64,000 nucleotides of DNA from Ganoderma boninense. Lineage: Eukaryota; Basidiomycota; Agaricomycetes; Polyporales; Polyporaceae. The DNA lies in the NCBI GenBank assembly GCA_002900995.3, contig CM035305.1:3208467-3272466 (forward strand), in the 5' to 3' direction. The notes below the pieces were generated by a model that searched no databases, had not been told where the DNA came from, and saw nothing but the letters and a program-made list of their open reading frames with translations. A program made the position numbers and the translations under genes. Below are positions 32,981-43,565 of the stretch, one piece after another. The first letter of the stretch is position 1; each line of letters opens with the position of its first letter.

Positions 32981-33677
32981 ATGCTGAAACGTCAAAGGTC
33001 TACCCCATCCTTCGTGCCGGACTCCTATGCCCCTCAAGAGCCTTCGACCGACGTGCCTGAACGGGTGGTCAAGCGCATGCGACACTTACCCCCACCACAG
33101 TCGCAATTCCAGGCTCCAGACAAGGGCAAGGCACTATGGAGGGCGGGAGAGAGCGATGGCGAGGAGGATGTCGATATCGACGAGCAAACCGCTGGTCGCT
33201 CAGCACCCCCTCAGCATGCCCAACGACTTCAGCACGCAGGCGAGTACAAGCATGTCAACAGCCTGCTTCACGATCTGCATGTAGTGCAGAGACATCGCAT
33301 GCTCTTCGCCACCTCTTCGCCACCGGCCCAGCTACCATCGATGTCGTACTGGCGACCACATATCGATGATCACGACCATACCATCCCCTCTCCCCCGAAC
33401 AAGTCCACATCGGTGGCTCCCAGCTGCCCTCAACCGCAGCACGAACCATACGGAAACTCAACATCGTTCATGATATCAATACCTTCCAAGGATTCCCTTG
33501 TTGATCACATCGAGGTGCAGCGTGTGACCCAGCAATACGAGGACACGAACCGGTACGTCCGCATTACCCTCGGAGCAATCTTTTCAAGCTCAATTTCCTT
33601 GTATAAGATTCCTGGGAGCCCTGTTCCTCAATCGGAGGAGGCAATGCGATAGCGAAGACCATCAGAACCAAACCTAA
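32981..33677 (+). CDS. Uncharacterised conserved-looking protein
   Basis: The start at 32981 gives MLKRQRSTPSFVPDSYAPQE; an in-frame ATG at 32966 is also possible. The protein has a nuclear-signal-like basic patch (ERVVKRMRHLPPP), an acidic stretch (ESDGEEDVDIDEQ), the block EYKHVNSLLHDLHVVQRHRM, and low-complexity sequence rich in P, S and H. An intron with donor gtacgtcc at 33554 joins YEDTNR to FLGALFLNRRRQCD, which is a better reading than the unspliced frame. No known domain was recognised. I believe similar proteins occur in other basidiomycetes, but this is from memory. Small size, composition and basic patch fit a nuclear regulatory protein; the function is unknown. Confidence 0.6.
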
Positions 33678-33956
33678 TACCTGCGCAATGCCTTCTTCCC
33701 AACCTTACCCTCGCTTTGCATCGCACGTTCATCGCTCTTCGCGTCTGCGTTTACTTACCTGCACACCTTCATGATTCTGTCCCCGTCCATCATGTTCCCT
33801 TCTCCTATGGATCATTCAACTCTTTCAGAACTTTTGTAGCTGTAGCATTTACCTATCACTCGAATCAATGCTGGTGTGGCTGAACAAATGCACTATAGCA
33901 GCCTGGATATCTTGCCAACGGCAGATGCCCCTACCACGGACTCGAGCTCAGAGTCC

Positions 33957-34730
33957 CTAGCCTTCGACATACGTCGAGACATCCGCTAAACCTAGATCAA
34001 CTTTTCTCCCCAAGACCTCGCCCAGCTCTTGGTTGAGAAGCGCACTCAACGACCGCCCATCTCGTGAGTAAATCCAATCGTCTTCTTCATGCGTGTAATC
34101 GTATCGCTTCGGACCACTATCGGACGATGTCAGCGCGCAGAGCACTTCCGTAATGAATTGGGACTGAGAGGCGCACCTGAAAGGCGAAGACAACCATATT
34201 TGTTTGTTTGGGGGCTGCTTGTTGATAACATAGGTTCCGTGCGAGCCTAATTTCAACGTCAAGACACCACTCTAATGATTATAATGTGGCACGGTCAGGG
34301 GATCGTATTCCGGCAGTGTCATGAGGAGCACGGTCACATACCCCGTAATCGACCTCATACTCGTTTTCCCCTACTTCATCCAGGAGGTTCTCAAGAGATT
34401 CCAACATTTTCTCCATCGTTGCATCCGAATATTGGTGGTATATATTGACAGGAAGATTGCTGCGTGGATAGGAAGAACGTCAGCTATATCCATGCAGCAT
34501 GCGTCACCTTCGGTGCCAGCGGACCTCTCCTTCACCTGTGGTGCTGGCGTGGCGTATTGTCTTCGCAGATGTAGCAAGGGTAGTCTTGCTGGCGACTGGT
34601 CGTGTCGAGGAACTATGTGTAGAGTCCGAACTGTACGAGGACATGATGCCCGTCTAACGACAAGTAGCGAACGCGCAGCATTTGGGAAACCTCTTCGAAA
34701 ACCACCGAGCATAGCTGAATTATTGGGCAA
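33957..34730 (-). CDS. YFH1: Frataxin
   Basis: The basic N-terminus ([20 protein letters not shown], from a second ATG at 34712) is a mitochondrial targeting sequence. After an intron comes the frataxin fold: [58 protein letters not shown], then [15 protein letters not shown] and [20 protein letters not shown]. Helix 1 has acidic residues and the sheet carries the conserved [14 protein letters not shown] and tryptophan. Frataxin speeds sulfur transfer on the Nfs1-Isd11-Isu1 complex for Fe-S cluster synthesis in the matrix. Introns lie near 34460-34520, 34265-34335 and 34117-34176. The length fits the family. A mitochondrial rhodanese gene lies 320 bases upstream on the same strand. Confidence 0.93.
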
Positions 34731-35050
34731 GAGAGCTTGAAACTATGCAACGAAATGAGGGGGCTAAAGCAGCGGAGCATGCACAAGACCAGGGAGTTGG
34801 TTCAAGGACAAGAGTGACCGAGTCTGTTGGTGCCAGACTGAGCTCCCGCACTTTAGGGTTAGGGTCGTACTGTAGCCATCCTTCGGGAATACGTCGCTGC
34901 TCGCAGGGATCAGCTGTCTGTCCAGGTCCTCTCCAATCATCGACACAGCGCTGACTGTCATTTGGGCCACAAGAACTACATGTCAGCGACGCAAACTGGC
35001 ACTTAAAGGCATTTTGATGAAGAGCAGAGGTGGATCAAAGTAGATAGTAA
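34731..35050. other. Tandem intergenic region, rhodanese / frataxin
   Basis: 320 bases between the 3' end of the rhodanese gene and the frataxin start (both minus strand). It should hold the frataxin promoter. No repeat or extra gene was recognised. Confidence 0.5.
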
Positions 35051-35691
35051 CTAAGCTGCGGGCTTCTTCCCCTCACGCTCGGTCCATTCCAACCAAGACC
35101 CCTTGTAGTTGAGGATACTGAAATTGCCATTTAGTGACGAAATACACAGACGAAGGGGATACACGAACTTTGTGAACCCATTCCTCTTGGCAACGTCTGA
35201 GGCAGTCGTTGAGCGAGCCCCACTCCGACAGTAGAATGTGACCTCTTGGTGGGGCCGTGGCTTTTCAAAGCCAAACTTCGCCTTGAACTCCGGTGGAGGA
35301 AGGTGGAAGGCGCCGGGTAGCTGAGAAAGCGGGAGGTTGACCGCTGAGGGAATGGAGCCTTGTAGGACTTCGTCGGGTTCCCGGACATCGATCAAATACT
35401 TGTCCTACCATGGACTTTTGAGAAACCCGGTATCATGAAAACCCGCTGATAACTCACAGGAGTGGGTTGTGTGGTCTTGGGTTTAAGCTCCTCGTACGTG
35501 ATGATGGGGGCATCCCAATCCCTCCTCAACGCCTCCACGTCACCCAAGGACTTCCTCCTCCCATCTCTAGGAGATTCGGTGGAGTGGCATCGGATTTGTT
35601 GTAGTGCGAGGCGAGCAGACAAGGCAGGAGCTCTGACATGAGAAGCCACATGCGCTACAGCGACAGAGCGAGAAAAGGCGAGACGTAACAT
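35051..35691 (-). CDS. Mitochondrial single-domain rhodanese
   Basis: An arginine-rich N-terminus (MLRLAFSRSVAVAHVASHVR) is a likely mitochondrial targeting sequence. The rhodanese domain follows an intron. It reads ITYEELKPKTTQPTP, then YLIDVREPDEVLQGSIPSAV, NLPLSQLPGAFHL, the active-site loop FYCRSGARSTTASDVAKRNG with the catalytic cysteine, and NYKGSWLEWTEREGKKPAA at the end. Such proteins hold persulfide on the cysteine and pass sulfur to acceptors; related fungal and animal single-domain forms sit in mitochondria. The last intron (about 45 bases, near 35121-35165) can be read through in frame, so its use is uncertain. Its position next to frataxin suggests, but does not prove, a shared role in sulfur or Fe-S metabolism. 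Confidence 0.88.
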
Positions 35692-35741
35692 CTTGATGAG
35701 GGCAGGCGAACGGGGATGTTCGGGACGGCCGCCTGCGCTGC

Positions 35742-36717
35742 TAAAGTTGGGGGTGGGCAGCGCCCGCTAGCCGACGTCCAGGCGCCCAAGGTCGGTAAGC
35801 ACTGTGCCGAGGTGTGCCGACGAGATATCAGCAAATTATCTGGGATCTAAGCGAGCTACACGCCATCTAATCTTGCTCTCTTTCAGCTCCGACACTGTGT
35901 CCGACGGTCAACATGGGTGCGTGGGGAGGGCACCCCCCAGAGTAGTGTGGCCTGCGACGACAGCACAGTTTGGAATATTTTCAATATAAGTTGCATTTGG
36001 CATGATTTGAAGCAATTCCACCGGCTGGGTCAAGAGAATTTGGGACAGCTTTGCCCGGGAATTCAGGAGCCTCAGCAGTGGGTATCTTTCCTTGTTTTTT
36101 TTTCGAAATTAGCACATAGAATGTGAGATTGTCACATAGAATGTACACTGAGTACATATAATCGTATAAAGAAGAGGAAAGGAGCCATCGGCATAGGCTT
36201 CACGCATCCAGCTTTTCTCGCTTAACGAGCGCTTATCGACCCACAGGCGGTCCCAACCACCACAAACCTCGTTTATTCATGAAGACTGGACCCCGCTGGC
36301 CATCCCAAATTTCTATAATGCGGTTAAAATGACATGAACAAGGTATCCTCCGGTTCAGAGATGAAAAATAAGCTCAAAAATGATATCCTTCTGACTCAAT
36401 TTGGGCAATTTTAAAAAACCAGACCGGAGATCTATTTCTACAGGTTCCTCGCCATCTATTACAGCAAATTCTGAGTGAATAGAGCTCCTCCTTGCACGGG
36501 AATTGCTCACAACGTCGATGACCATCCCCCGCTAGCGCTCCGCTCGCTTGACCTCCTTGCCGAAGACTGGCCGTGTTATCTCCTGTCCCAGATGAGAACA
36601 CCGTCATCTACCCGAGTCCGTTATCTAGACAACTGTGCGAAACGTCCGACAAGCGAACCCTAGACGCCTGGACGGCGCTTCAGCTCGCTTAGGCCGGCGC
36701 TGCCCACCCCCACTTTA
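35742..36717. mobile_element. hAT-like non-autonomous element, about 976 bases
   Basis: The left end taaagttgggggtgggcagc and the right end, read on the other strand, taaagtgggggtgggcagcg are inverted repeats differing by one base. Further similarity extends inward (gacgtccaggcg / ccgtccaggcgt; taagcgagct in both). The gggtgggca core is common in hAT ends. A heptamer ctaaagt occurs at 35741-35747 and 36718-36724 and may be the target duplication, although it overlaps the repeat on the left. No transposase is encoded. Confidence 0.7.
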
Positions 36718-37699
36718 CTAAAGTATGACGATTCGATTCGGAATTGGTCAAGTCCAGGTCAGGTCACGACGTGACTCGCCGTGCGCATTGCGTCAGGAGT
36801 TGTAAGTAAGTTAGGCGCCAAGCGGCGTGGCAAAAGGTCACCTGATACATCTCTCAGCGTCTGTTGCGCTATTTTGCGATTGGCTGGGCACAATTGCCTC
36901 AACCAATCCCTCCCCCCCCTTTCTCTCCTCCCAACCGCCACCTACTTATCCCTCCGCCTCCCTCTCCCCTCCCCTTCCTCTTGCTTTATGCTTTCTCTTT
37001 CCTATCTTATCCCCGCTTGGCACAGCTCGAACGAGTGGGAGCGTAGTTCTCAACAAGCTCGTTGGGTTCACTTCGGTGTACCTCTGGTGCTGTCGTCGCC
37101 GTCAACTCGCCTTCATCGGAACCTTATGTCTTGCCTGCTGTCTCCCTTCCACGATCCTCTTATGCTTGCCTCATCAATGGGTTGACTTTCTGGTCCTCAT
37201 CATGCCATCAAAGGCTGGGACTGATTCTGTGGAACTGCTGGTGCGTAAACAACCTGGCATGGTTTTTGGGGGGGCGTGCGAGCGCAGTTCTCCGAATCTG
37301 CCCCTCGTGCGAAGGTGCGTTTTTCTCCCTTTTGGCAGCGGTACGAGACGCCTTTTGGTCTTTCACATTGAGGCGGTTCGCTTGCTATGACGACCTTGGC
37401 GCAAGTTACCGCTCACCACACGGTACGCTGATCCTGGTCCCACACTCTACAACGTTGTCAAGCGACGCTCATTTCGCATGTCTCTGCGATTAGTTGCTCT
37501 CCCGCTTTGCCCGACTCACACAGGTGTCGCCGATATCCCCTACTGCGCGGATGTTTGTCCGTGCTTGGCTCCGGTCGGCAGTTTCCGAAAACCCTGCATT
37601 CCCCCTGCCCTCTCCCACCGCCCCTCTGCGTCCCTTCTTCCTCGATCCCACCATCGTCCACATCGGCGTAGTCTACCACTGACAACTTTTCACCGCACC
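36718..37699. promoter_or_regulatory. Upstream region and probable long 5' leader of the copper transporter gene
   Basis: A strong pyrimidine tract runs from about 36905 to 37010 (runs of C and CT), a common sign of a transcription start area in filamentous fungi. Between it and the ATG at 37700 are several short open frames without any recognised protein. The leader may be spliced and may contain upstream ORFs. I could not identify a definite copper-response element. Confidence 0.4.
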
Positions 37700-38392
37700 A
37701 TGGATATGTCGTCGTCGAACTCTTCCGTCATGGACATGATGGTCCCGTACCTCCATTTCACGGGAGGTGACAATTTGGTGTTCGAGGCTTGGCATCCCTC
37801 ATCCAAGGGCGCGATCGCTGGTGCCTGTATTGGCTTGGTCTTGTTTGCCATCTTCGAAAGATGGGTGAATGGTATGAGAGGCGTTTTAGAGGCTCGCTGG
37901 AGGCAACAGTATGTAGCCTGTTCCGTCCTTGTTTGATGCAATGCTGACGTCTCCCCCCTCAGGGCCTTGGCAACCATGACCTCGTCCACCTCCGACAGCT
38001 CTTGCCATGCCTCTGGTTCCCCGCCATCTCTTCCTGGAGCGTCGAAGCTGAAGGACGTTGGGACGAGTGGCGGCGAGGAGGTCAACATCAGTCCTTCGTC
38101 GTCGCAGGCCGGTCGTCGTCTTCAGCGCCCTATCCGAACTATCCCACCATTCATACCTTCTCACGACATCCCACGCGGTGCACTATTTGCCTTCCAGGCG
38201 CTGCTGTATTATGTCCTGATGTTGGCCGTCATGTGCGTCCGAGAACAGTTCAGGGGTTGATTGTGAGGTGCTAAAAATGTTTTCTCCCACAGGACGTTCC
38301 AAGCCGGATATCTTATTTCGATCGTTGCTGGTCTGACCATCGGGGAGGTACTCTTCGGTCGTTTCGGCGCAAAGAGTCACCCAGGTCATTAG
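37700..38392 (+). CDS. Ctr-family copper transporter
   Basis: Three exons (37700-37908, 37963-38232, 38293-38392) give 192 residues. The short N-terminus holds methionines for copper capture (MDMSSSNSSVMDMMVPYLHF). Membrane segment 1 is GAIAGACIGLVLFAIFERWV. A cytosolic loop of about 75 residues rich in S, P and G follows. Segment 2, ALFAFQALLYYVLMLAVMTF, holds the MxxxM motif that forms the selectivity filter. Segment 3, LISIVAGLTIGEVLFGRFG, holds the GxxxG helix-packing motif. The C-terminus ends in histidine. Ctr proteins form trimers that import Cu(I) at the plasma membrane or release it from vacuoles. The few methionine motifs fit a Ctr2-like or short fungal form. The next gene downstream encodes an LPMO-like copper-binding protein on the same strand. 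Confidence 0.93.
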
Positions 38393-38783
38393 ATTTATGT
38401 CTCCCGTGAAGTTCCTCTCGCTAGATAGTTGTGTAAGACTGCAAGCAGACCGCTTCAAATGTATGCCTTTCTGATGATTGCACAAAGCGGCTGAATTGAG
38501 GGAAGCCTGTCAGTGGGACCGTCCGATCAAGGCAATTTGCCCACAATCGTCGGCGAAGTGCCGCGATGCGAACGTTTCATGACCTGCTGCACACCGACAG
38601 GCAGGCACCTCGCAACCAAGAGACGAGCCAGGACGCGCGGACAAATAGAAGAGAAAAATTCTTTCACCACCTTCTAGCGCTCAGCAGCAAGCATTTAAAG
38701 GCGAGCCCCCTCTTTCCCTCTTTCCTTGCTCTACGTCCATTGTCTGCATCGTCGTTCTACGCAGGTCCTTTTCACATATTACC
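38393..38783. promoter_or_regulatory. Spacer between copper transporter and Bim1-like gene
   Basis: 391 bases containing the 3' end of the transporter transcript and the promoter of the next gene. A TATA-like catttaaag lies at about 38691-38699, some 85 bases before the ATG, followed by a pyrimidine-rich stretch (ccccctctttccctctttcc). No copper-regulated motif could be assigned with confidence. Confidence 0.45.
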
Positions 38784-39649
38784 ATGCGCTTCACCACCGG
38801 TACTATCCTACTCGCCGGTCTGTTGACCACCGTCTCGGCCCACTTCCAGCTCCAGTTCCCAGCCCCTCGTGGTGTATTCGTTGAAGACCAGGAGCCCACC
38901 TTCTGTGGTATGAACGTTTCTAGTCCACTATCATAGGTACCCCTCTTCGGTGACTCACATATTTACATTTAGATGGTTACACCAATGCCGTTTCAAACCG
39001 TACCACATTCCCCACCTCCAAAGGCTTTATTTCCCTGAACTCAGAGCATCCGAAGTGGACTCGTGAGTTCATCCTAGACCCTACTACAATGTTACTTCAT
39101 TCTAACGTTTCATCGATAGTGGGCGGTATTGTTGCTACCGTCCAGAATCCCGACAACTTCACCCAGTTCCGCGACAGCTCTGGCAACTTCCAGCAGTTCC
39201 TTCCGTTCTTCCAGACCACCGGCGAGGGCGCGTTCTGCATTGACATCGACCTCGCTTCCTCCGGAGTCAGCGGTGTCAAGGACGGTGCAAACATCACGAT
39301 TCAGCTCATCTTCGACGGCGGCGATGGCCAGCTCTACCAGGTAAGAACCTCTCTCAGCATTCTATTCTTTGGCCTATGTTCTCACACCGCTTTCCCCTAG
39401 TGCGCGGACCTCACCCTTTCAGACAACGCTACTATCCCCTCCAGCGTTACGTGCAAGAATGCGACAGACTCGGTAGCGACTCCAGTTTCCACCTCGGTCG
39501 TTGCCACGGGCACGTCCCCTTCCAGCTCGGGTACCTCTTCGTCGTCCGGCTCTTCTCCCTCTTCCACCGGTAACAGCGCTGTTACGAAGGCTGCCATCGG
39601 TGCTTCGAGTCTCGCGGGTCTTGTTGCCGCAGTTGCTGCTCTTCTCTGA
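38784..39649 (+). CDS. LPMO-like copper-binding GPI protein (X325/Bim1 family)
   Basis: Four exons (38784-38907, 38973-39062, 39120-39340, 39401-39649) give 227 residues. A signal peptide ([19 protein letters not shown]) should be cut just before His20, leaving mature [20 protein letters not shown]. The free N-terminal histidine is the first ligand of the copper brace. Other candidate ligands are the histidine in [10 protein letters not shown] and an aspartate in GAFCIDIDL. Four cysteines (TFC, AFC, YQC, VTC) can form two disulfides, and there are five N-glycosylation motifs. A serine/threonine-rich stalk leads to a hydrophobic C-terminus ([15 protein letters not shown]) typical of a GPI-anchor signal. 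X325 proteins are LPMO-like but do not cleave polysaccharides; Cryptococcus Bim1 supports copper uptake together with Ctr1. The adjacent Ctr gene supports the same role here. Confidence 0.88.
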
Positions 39650-41277
39650 GTAGACATCGGCCTGTAATGTCCATTGCTTACGGGTTGCCGTTCACGTTGA
39701 TATGATCGCGATGGTGGATGCGTACCGAATTGATACGTATGGGTTTTTCTTTTGCTTGTATTAGGAGACTGGATCAAAATGTCAGTGTCATGTCCACAGC
39801 GCAGTAGAATGTGTTGTGAAGTAGTAACAAGCTATCTAGCGTGTCCGCATTCTTGAGTAACTTCGGTGACGGAATGTGTGTGCAACTTATGTGCGACGTC
39901 GACCCCAAGCCACATACTTGGCATACATAATTTTACGGTAAATACCACCGGAGGGCGGGATCCTTTTTGCATTTTCCCACAGCTAGCTTCGTGGTTTAAC
40001 GAACTATGTTGTGTTGACCCTCAATTAGCCCTTGTACTGGCAGCTACGAAACAGTTTGTATGGCCAGACTCTATTGCTCAATGTTAAATTCTCAAAGGCA
40101 AGTTGCTTCGGCTACCCCAGTGCGCTACTCCGTGGTTATGTACTAGTGCTGTAAGCAAGTATTGGTTTTACATTCGGGGGAAGATCGATCACTTGTCTAG
40201 ATCCAAAACGTGACAACATTCAGACTGCACGCTTAGAATAGACTGGTGAGTACACAGTCCACAGCAGCTTCCGCTCGCTCCTATCTAGGCTCCAAAACGA
40301 GTCAGTCCCGACGGTAGACAGGGGACTGCCGGGGTTTGCGCAGACATCTTCAAGGTGCTACCTGTTCCAACGCACCCGCGCTGTGAACCTTGCGAGTCTA
40401 TAGGCTAAGTACAGTGGTACATACTTGGAAGTCTAAGCTTATGCCGAGAGTCTGTCGCGTTGCGCGCAGTTTCCGACAGCACCCGACTTCCGTCCTGTCC
40501 TGGGGCATGTGATTGTGCTGATTGGCCAGCACAGCACATGCCGCCCGCCCGATAAGGCAGTGGGGCGACCTCAGCCAAGCTGTCTTGTCTGGGGCTTGGA
40601 CGCACCGTTGTCGCATTCGAAAACATCTCTTCCGTGCGACGTTTCAATATTCCACCAGTGTGTCTATGTTTACACCCGCCCCCAACATCCTTCTTCGCTC
40701 GCAGTGCGGCCCGAGCTGACAGACCCCGATGACGGTTGTGGTGGGTAGTATTCGATCACTGCCGAGTCGGCACGTTCTGAGCCGCTACGTGCCTAACGCC
40801 TTCCGCTTTTACCCTCCTGCTTTAGTGCCCGATAACTGACATCCGGTGTAAAACACCTGGAACACAGGTGGCCGCGAGGACGCGCGTAAGGGACCCGTCC
40901 ATGTACAGCCGCACCGCGCCCGTAGGAGCTACGTTAATGGGCTTACGATGTTCGAACCAGCACAGTAGTATTAAGTAGAAAACGTCACGATGCCCCCATA
41001 GCCGACCGATACAGGACTTATCCTATCCCTCCTTTCGCTGACCCTCCACCTGTCCCACATCCGCGCCTGCGGGACAACCGAGTTCGACGAACCAAGTGAG
41101 TACTGCCAGTGTTGCGCAAAGGGTTGGACCCTTATCTCCCGAAGCGCGCCTACCACCACTGGTGGCTGTACCAACCGCGCCCCTTCCTCCTCCGGCTTTG
41201 GGCCCGCCTCGCGTTCTCCAGCCTCTCGACCTCTCCCAACCTCGCCTCACAACACATCTCGCCGCACACATAAGGGA
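39650..41277. other. Intergenic region without recognised genes
   Basis: 1.6 kb between the Bim1-like gene and the next small gene. Short overlapping open frames occur on both strands (for example near 40400-40750) but none shows a protein motif or splice structure. No inverted-repeat ends were found. Confidence 0.5.
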
Positions 41278-41791
41278 ATGAAACTGTTCCATAGGAAAGT
41301 CCAACCTTGGGAGGTTGTCGAGCAGCAGTCCATCGATTCCGTTCCGATGTTCACGGAGGAGGAACAAGAAGGTATTCCCCCTCCTTGTACTTGCTCCCGC
41401 GGCGATGCGCACGCTCACATGCTGCGGCGATTACGGACACAGCTCTCGAGATAGTCAACACACACGACACAACGATGAGCGGTGTCTACGTCTTCGAGCT
41501 GAAGAAAGTGACAAATCTGCGGGGGGCCGTGACGTTTGCGAGAAGCAACCTCCTGCAGGATGCCGCGGCGAAGGGGTATAATATCTTCCTGTCCGAGGGG
41601 TATGTCGTTCGAGGTCGTTTCATCATCCGTACAAACGTTTGCGCTACAGGTGGAAAGTCACGCGGCTTCGTCGAGGAAAGCAGCAGCGCGCCGAGGTCCG
41701 GTATTGGGGACGACCAGCCTACACGAAAAGGCCTGCTCCCCGAGGACAGGTGCCTCCATTCCTAGCAATGCTGGATAACCGCAATGTTTAG
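41278..41791 (+). CDS. Small conserved-looking basidiomycete protein of unknown function
   Basis: The start at 41278 gives MKLFHRKVQPWEVVEQQSID and SVPMFTEEEQE. A 70-base intron (gtattccc to gacacag) joins this to ALEIVNTH, then GVYVFELKKVTNLRGAVTFA and AAAKGYNIFLSEG. A second short intron leads to WKVTRLRRGKQQRAEVRYWG and the end PAPRGQVPPFLAMLDNRNV. The pattern YVFEL, KGYNIFLSEGW, a basic VEVRY strand and a PPF.MLD end looks like a conserved small fold; from memory similar proteins are frequent in Agaricomycetes without assigned function. There is no signal peptide, membrane segment or catalytic motif. The first intron removes a stretch that is also open in another frame, so that junction is uncertain. 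Confidence 0.55.
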
Positions 41792-42049
41792 ACCGTGAGA
41801 TGGGAGGGGGTGTGATTATCTGGTTCTGGGAGCTTTCGAGGCCGTTCTCGGTGCGGTTCACTGAACCCAGACGTAGCCCTGTGTCAACCATTGTACAACT
41901 AATGTGTACTCGTATTTGATCCAATGACGCCGATGACGGGGTATGCGTAGATGGCTCTAGGAGGATCAGACAACCCATTCGTAGGTAGCCTTTGACTCAC
42001 GAGAAGCATATAAAGGGACCGTAAAGATCTAGACCTACATTGGGAGACA

Positions 42050-43307
42050 CTACTCCCCCTTCACGATTTCGCTTCCCGGACGCATGGCATATCCGGTCCA
42101 TGACTGACCAGACCGTCAGCCGAGTTGAATCACTGGTCCTTGCAAAGAACACACCTCATCATAAATGCCAACACTGTCCAGACCGAGCATCTTGAGTCCT
42201 AGCCAGATGACGCCGGCTGTCATACCACTGCCGCAGCTGGCCACGACTTGACGCTTCCCGTCGAGAACTTCTTTAGCACGTTGAGGGCCAAGTGCCTGCT
42301 CGAGCGCAATGATGATGCCTTGTGTCGACCGCAGGCGGGTGTATGTTAGCGGAAGATCGCCCTCGATAGTAGAAGCAACATCCTCTGGAATGTTGTGGGT
42401 TTCAAGGAACGCGGTGAATGGGAGAGAGATAGAGTGAGGCATATGTCCGGAGGAGAGGCCAGGACGCGGCTCGGGGTCTGACCCAAGGAAACTACGACGT
42501 TCTGCATTGAGTTCCATAACATATGAGTATACTAGGACGTAGCCCAACTCACCGACCCTTGGAACGGGCGTCGAGGACGTAGTATGCCTCGGCATTTTCG
42601 GCCGGATCGAGTTTTGTATTTTTCACCATTTCTTTATAGTCTATCACAACGATGTCAACCTCGAGTCCAAGGCCAGCGACCAGTGTCATTGTTCTTACCT
42701 TTTACTGCCTTACTATCTAATGTAGGCATAGCATACTTCGCGTGCATGAATTTCTGTTGCTCATGCTGAGTGGTACCGCCGTGGGATAACCAGCCCGGAA
42801 GACCTCCGTCCAGGATGCTTGATCTGTGGTGGCCAAAAGTACGGAACATGTAGAGCGCTCTCGGTGATGAGAAGACCCCTTGCGAGTCATAACTGACAAC
42901 GAATAATTCAGACAGTGGTTCTTTCAGAGAGACTTCTGCCATTAGAGACTTACATGACAACATGTGTCGAGGGGGCAATACCGAGCTCCGCTGGGAAGCG
43001 AGTCAGGGACAGGTGCATGGTGAGAAGGACGAATTGCCATATCCTTACAGCATGCCTTAGCAAATGCGTGGGGATGGGGCATCATGTGCGCGAGGTTCAG
43101 TGGGTGAGTAGATGCAACACGATCGATGTCGAGGAACCTTGAAGAAGGTATATGTCTCGCGAGGTACTCCTCGTCAGCCTTGCGGGGAGAGTTGGGCATG
43201 TGCCAGGACGCGTCAAGAACAACGAGATCCCGCTCTTGCACGCTGGGGTCGTTCTTGAGGTTGTGCAGCTGGGCGGGAGTCATGATCAAGGGGACAGTGG
43301 TCGCCAA
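42050..43307 (-). CDS. TUM1: 3-mercaptopyruvate / thiosulfate sulfurtransferase (two rhodanese domains)
   Basis: The start at 43307 gives MATTVPLIMTPAQLHNLKND. The N-terminal, inactive rhodanese domain holds LVVLDASWHMPNSPRKADEE, HIPSSRFLDIDRVA, then YDSQGVFSSPRALYMFRTFG and ILDGGLPGWLSHGG. The second domain holds YVLDARSKGR, then FLGSDPEPRPGLSSGHMPHS and the catalytic loop VVASCGSGMTAGVIWLGLKM; the CGSG(V/M)TA form is typical of mercaptopyruvate sulfurtransferases. The last exon reads SWTGYAMRPGSEIVKGE. The enzyme moves sulfur from 3-mercaptopyruvate to thiols; yeast Tum1 feeds sulfur to tRNA thiolation. At least five introns are needed. It shares a 258-base divergent promoter with the V-ATPase gene. 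Confidence 0.9.
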
Positions 43308-43565
43308 ACATGGTGCCGTAGAGCCTCAGACCGCGGCTTGCAGAGAGAGATGGCCCGTCGTCCGAACACTCGAGCGTACATGGAGGCAGAGATGACGATC
43401 ACATCATCCACTCAGCCGCGCTCACCTACACCGCAAACCCTAACCTTGGGTCTCCTCATTTCCCGATTGGGCTTACGCCTGTGGGCAGGAGTCGCTCCGC
43501 CGTTCTTACCCTCCCCGCCATTGCCTTCGCTTCCCCTTACCACCGCCTGCTTATCGTCGTGCGGG
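43308..43565. promoter_or_regulatory. Bidirectional promoter, sulfurtransferase / V-ATPase subunit C
   Basis: Two start codons face away from each other across 258 bases. A CT-rich tract (43505-43545) precedes the plus-strand gene. Confidence 0.5.

Noticed and set aside
36827..37390. 187-codon plus-strand frame upstream of the copper transporter
   Set aside because: Translation is a low-complexity product of the CT-rich tract followed by unremarkable sequence with no domain; more likely leader DNA.
40398..40750. Overlapping 60-80 codon frames on both strands
   Set aside because: No start context, splice pattern or protein motif; coding on both strands at once is typical of GC-rich chance frames.
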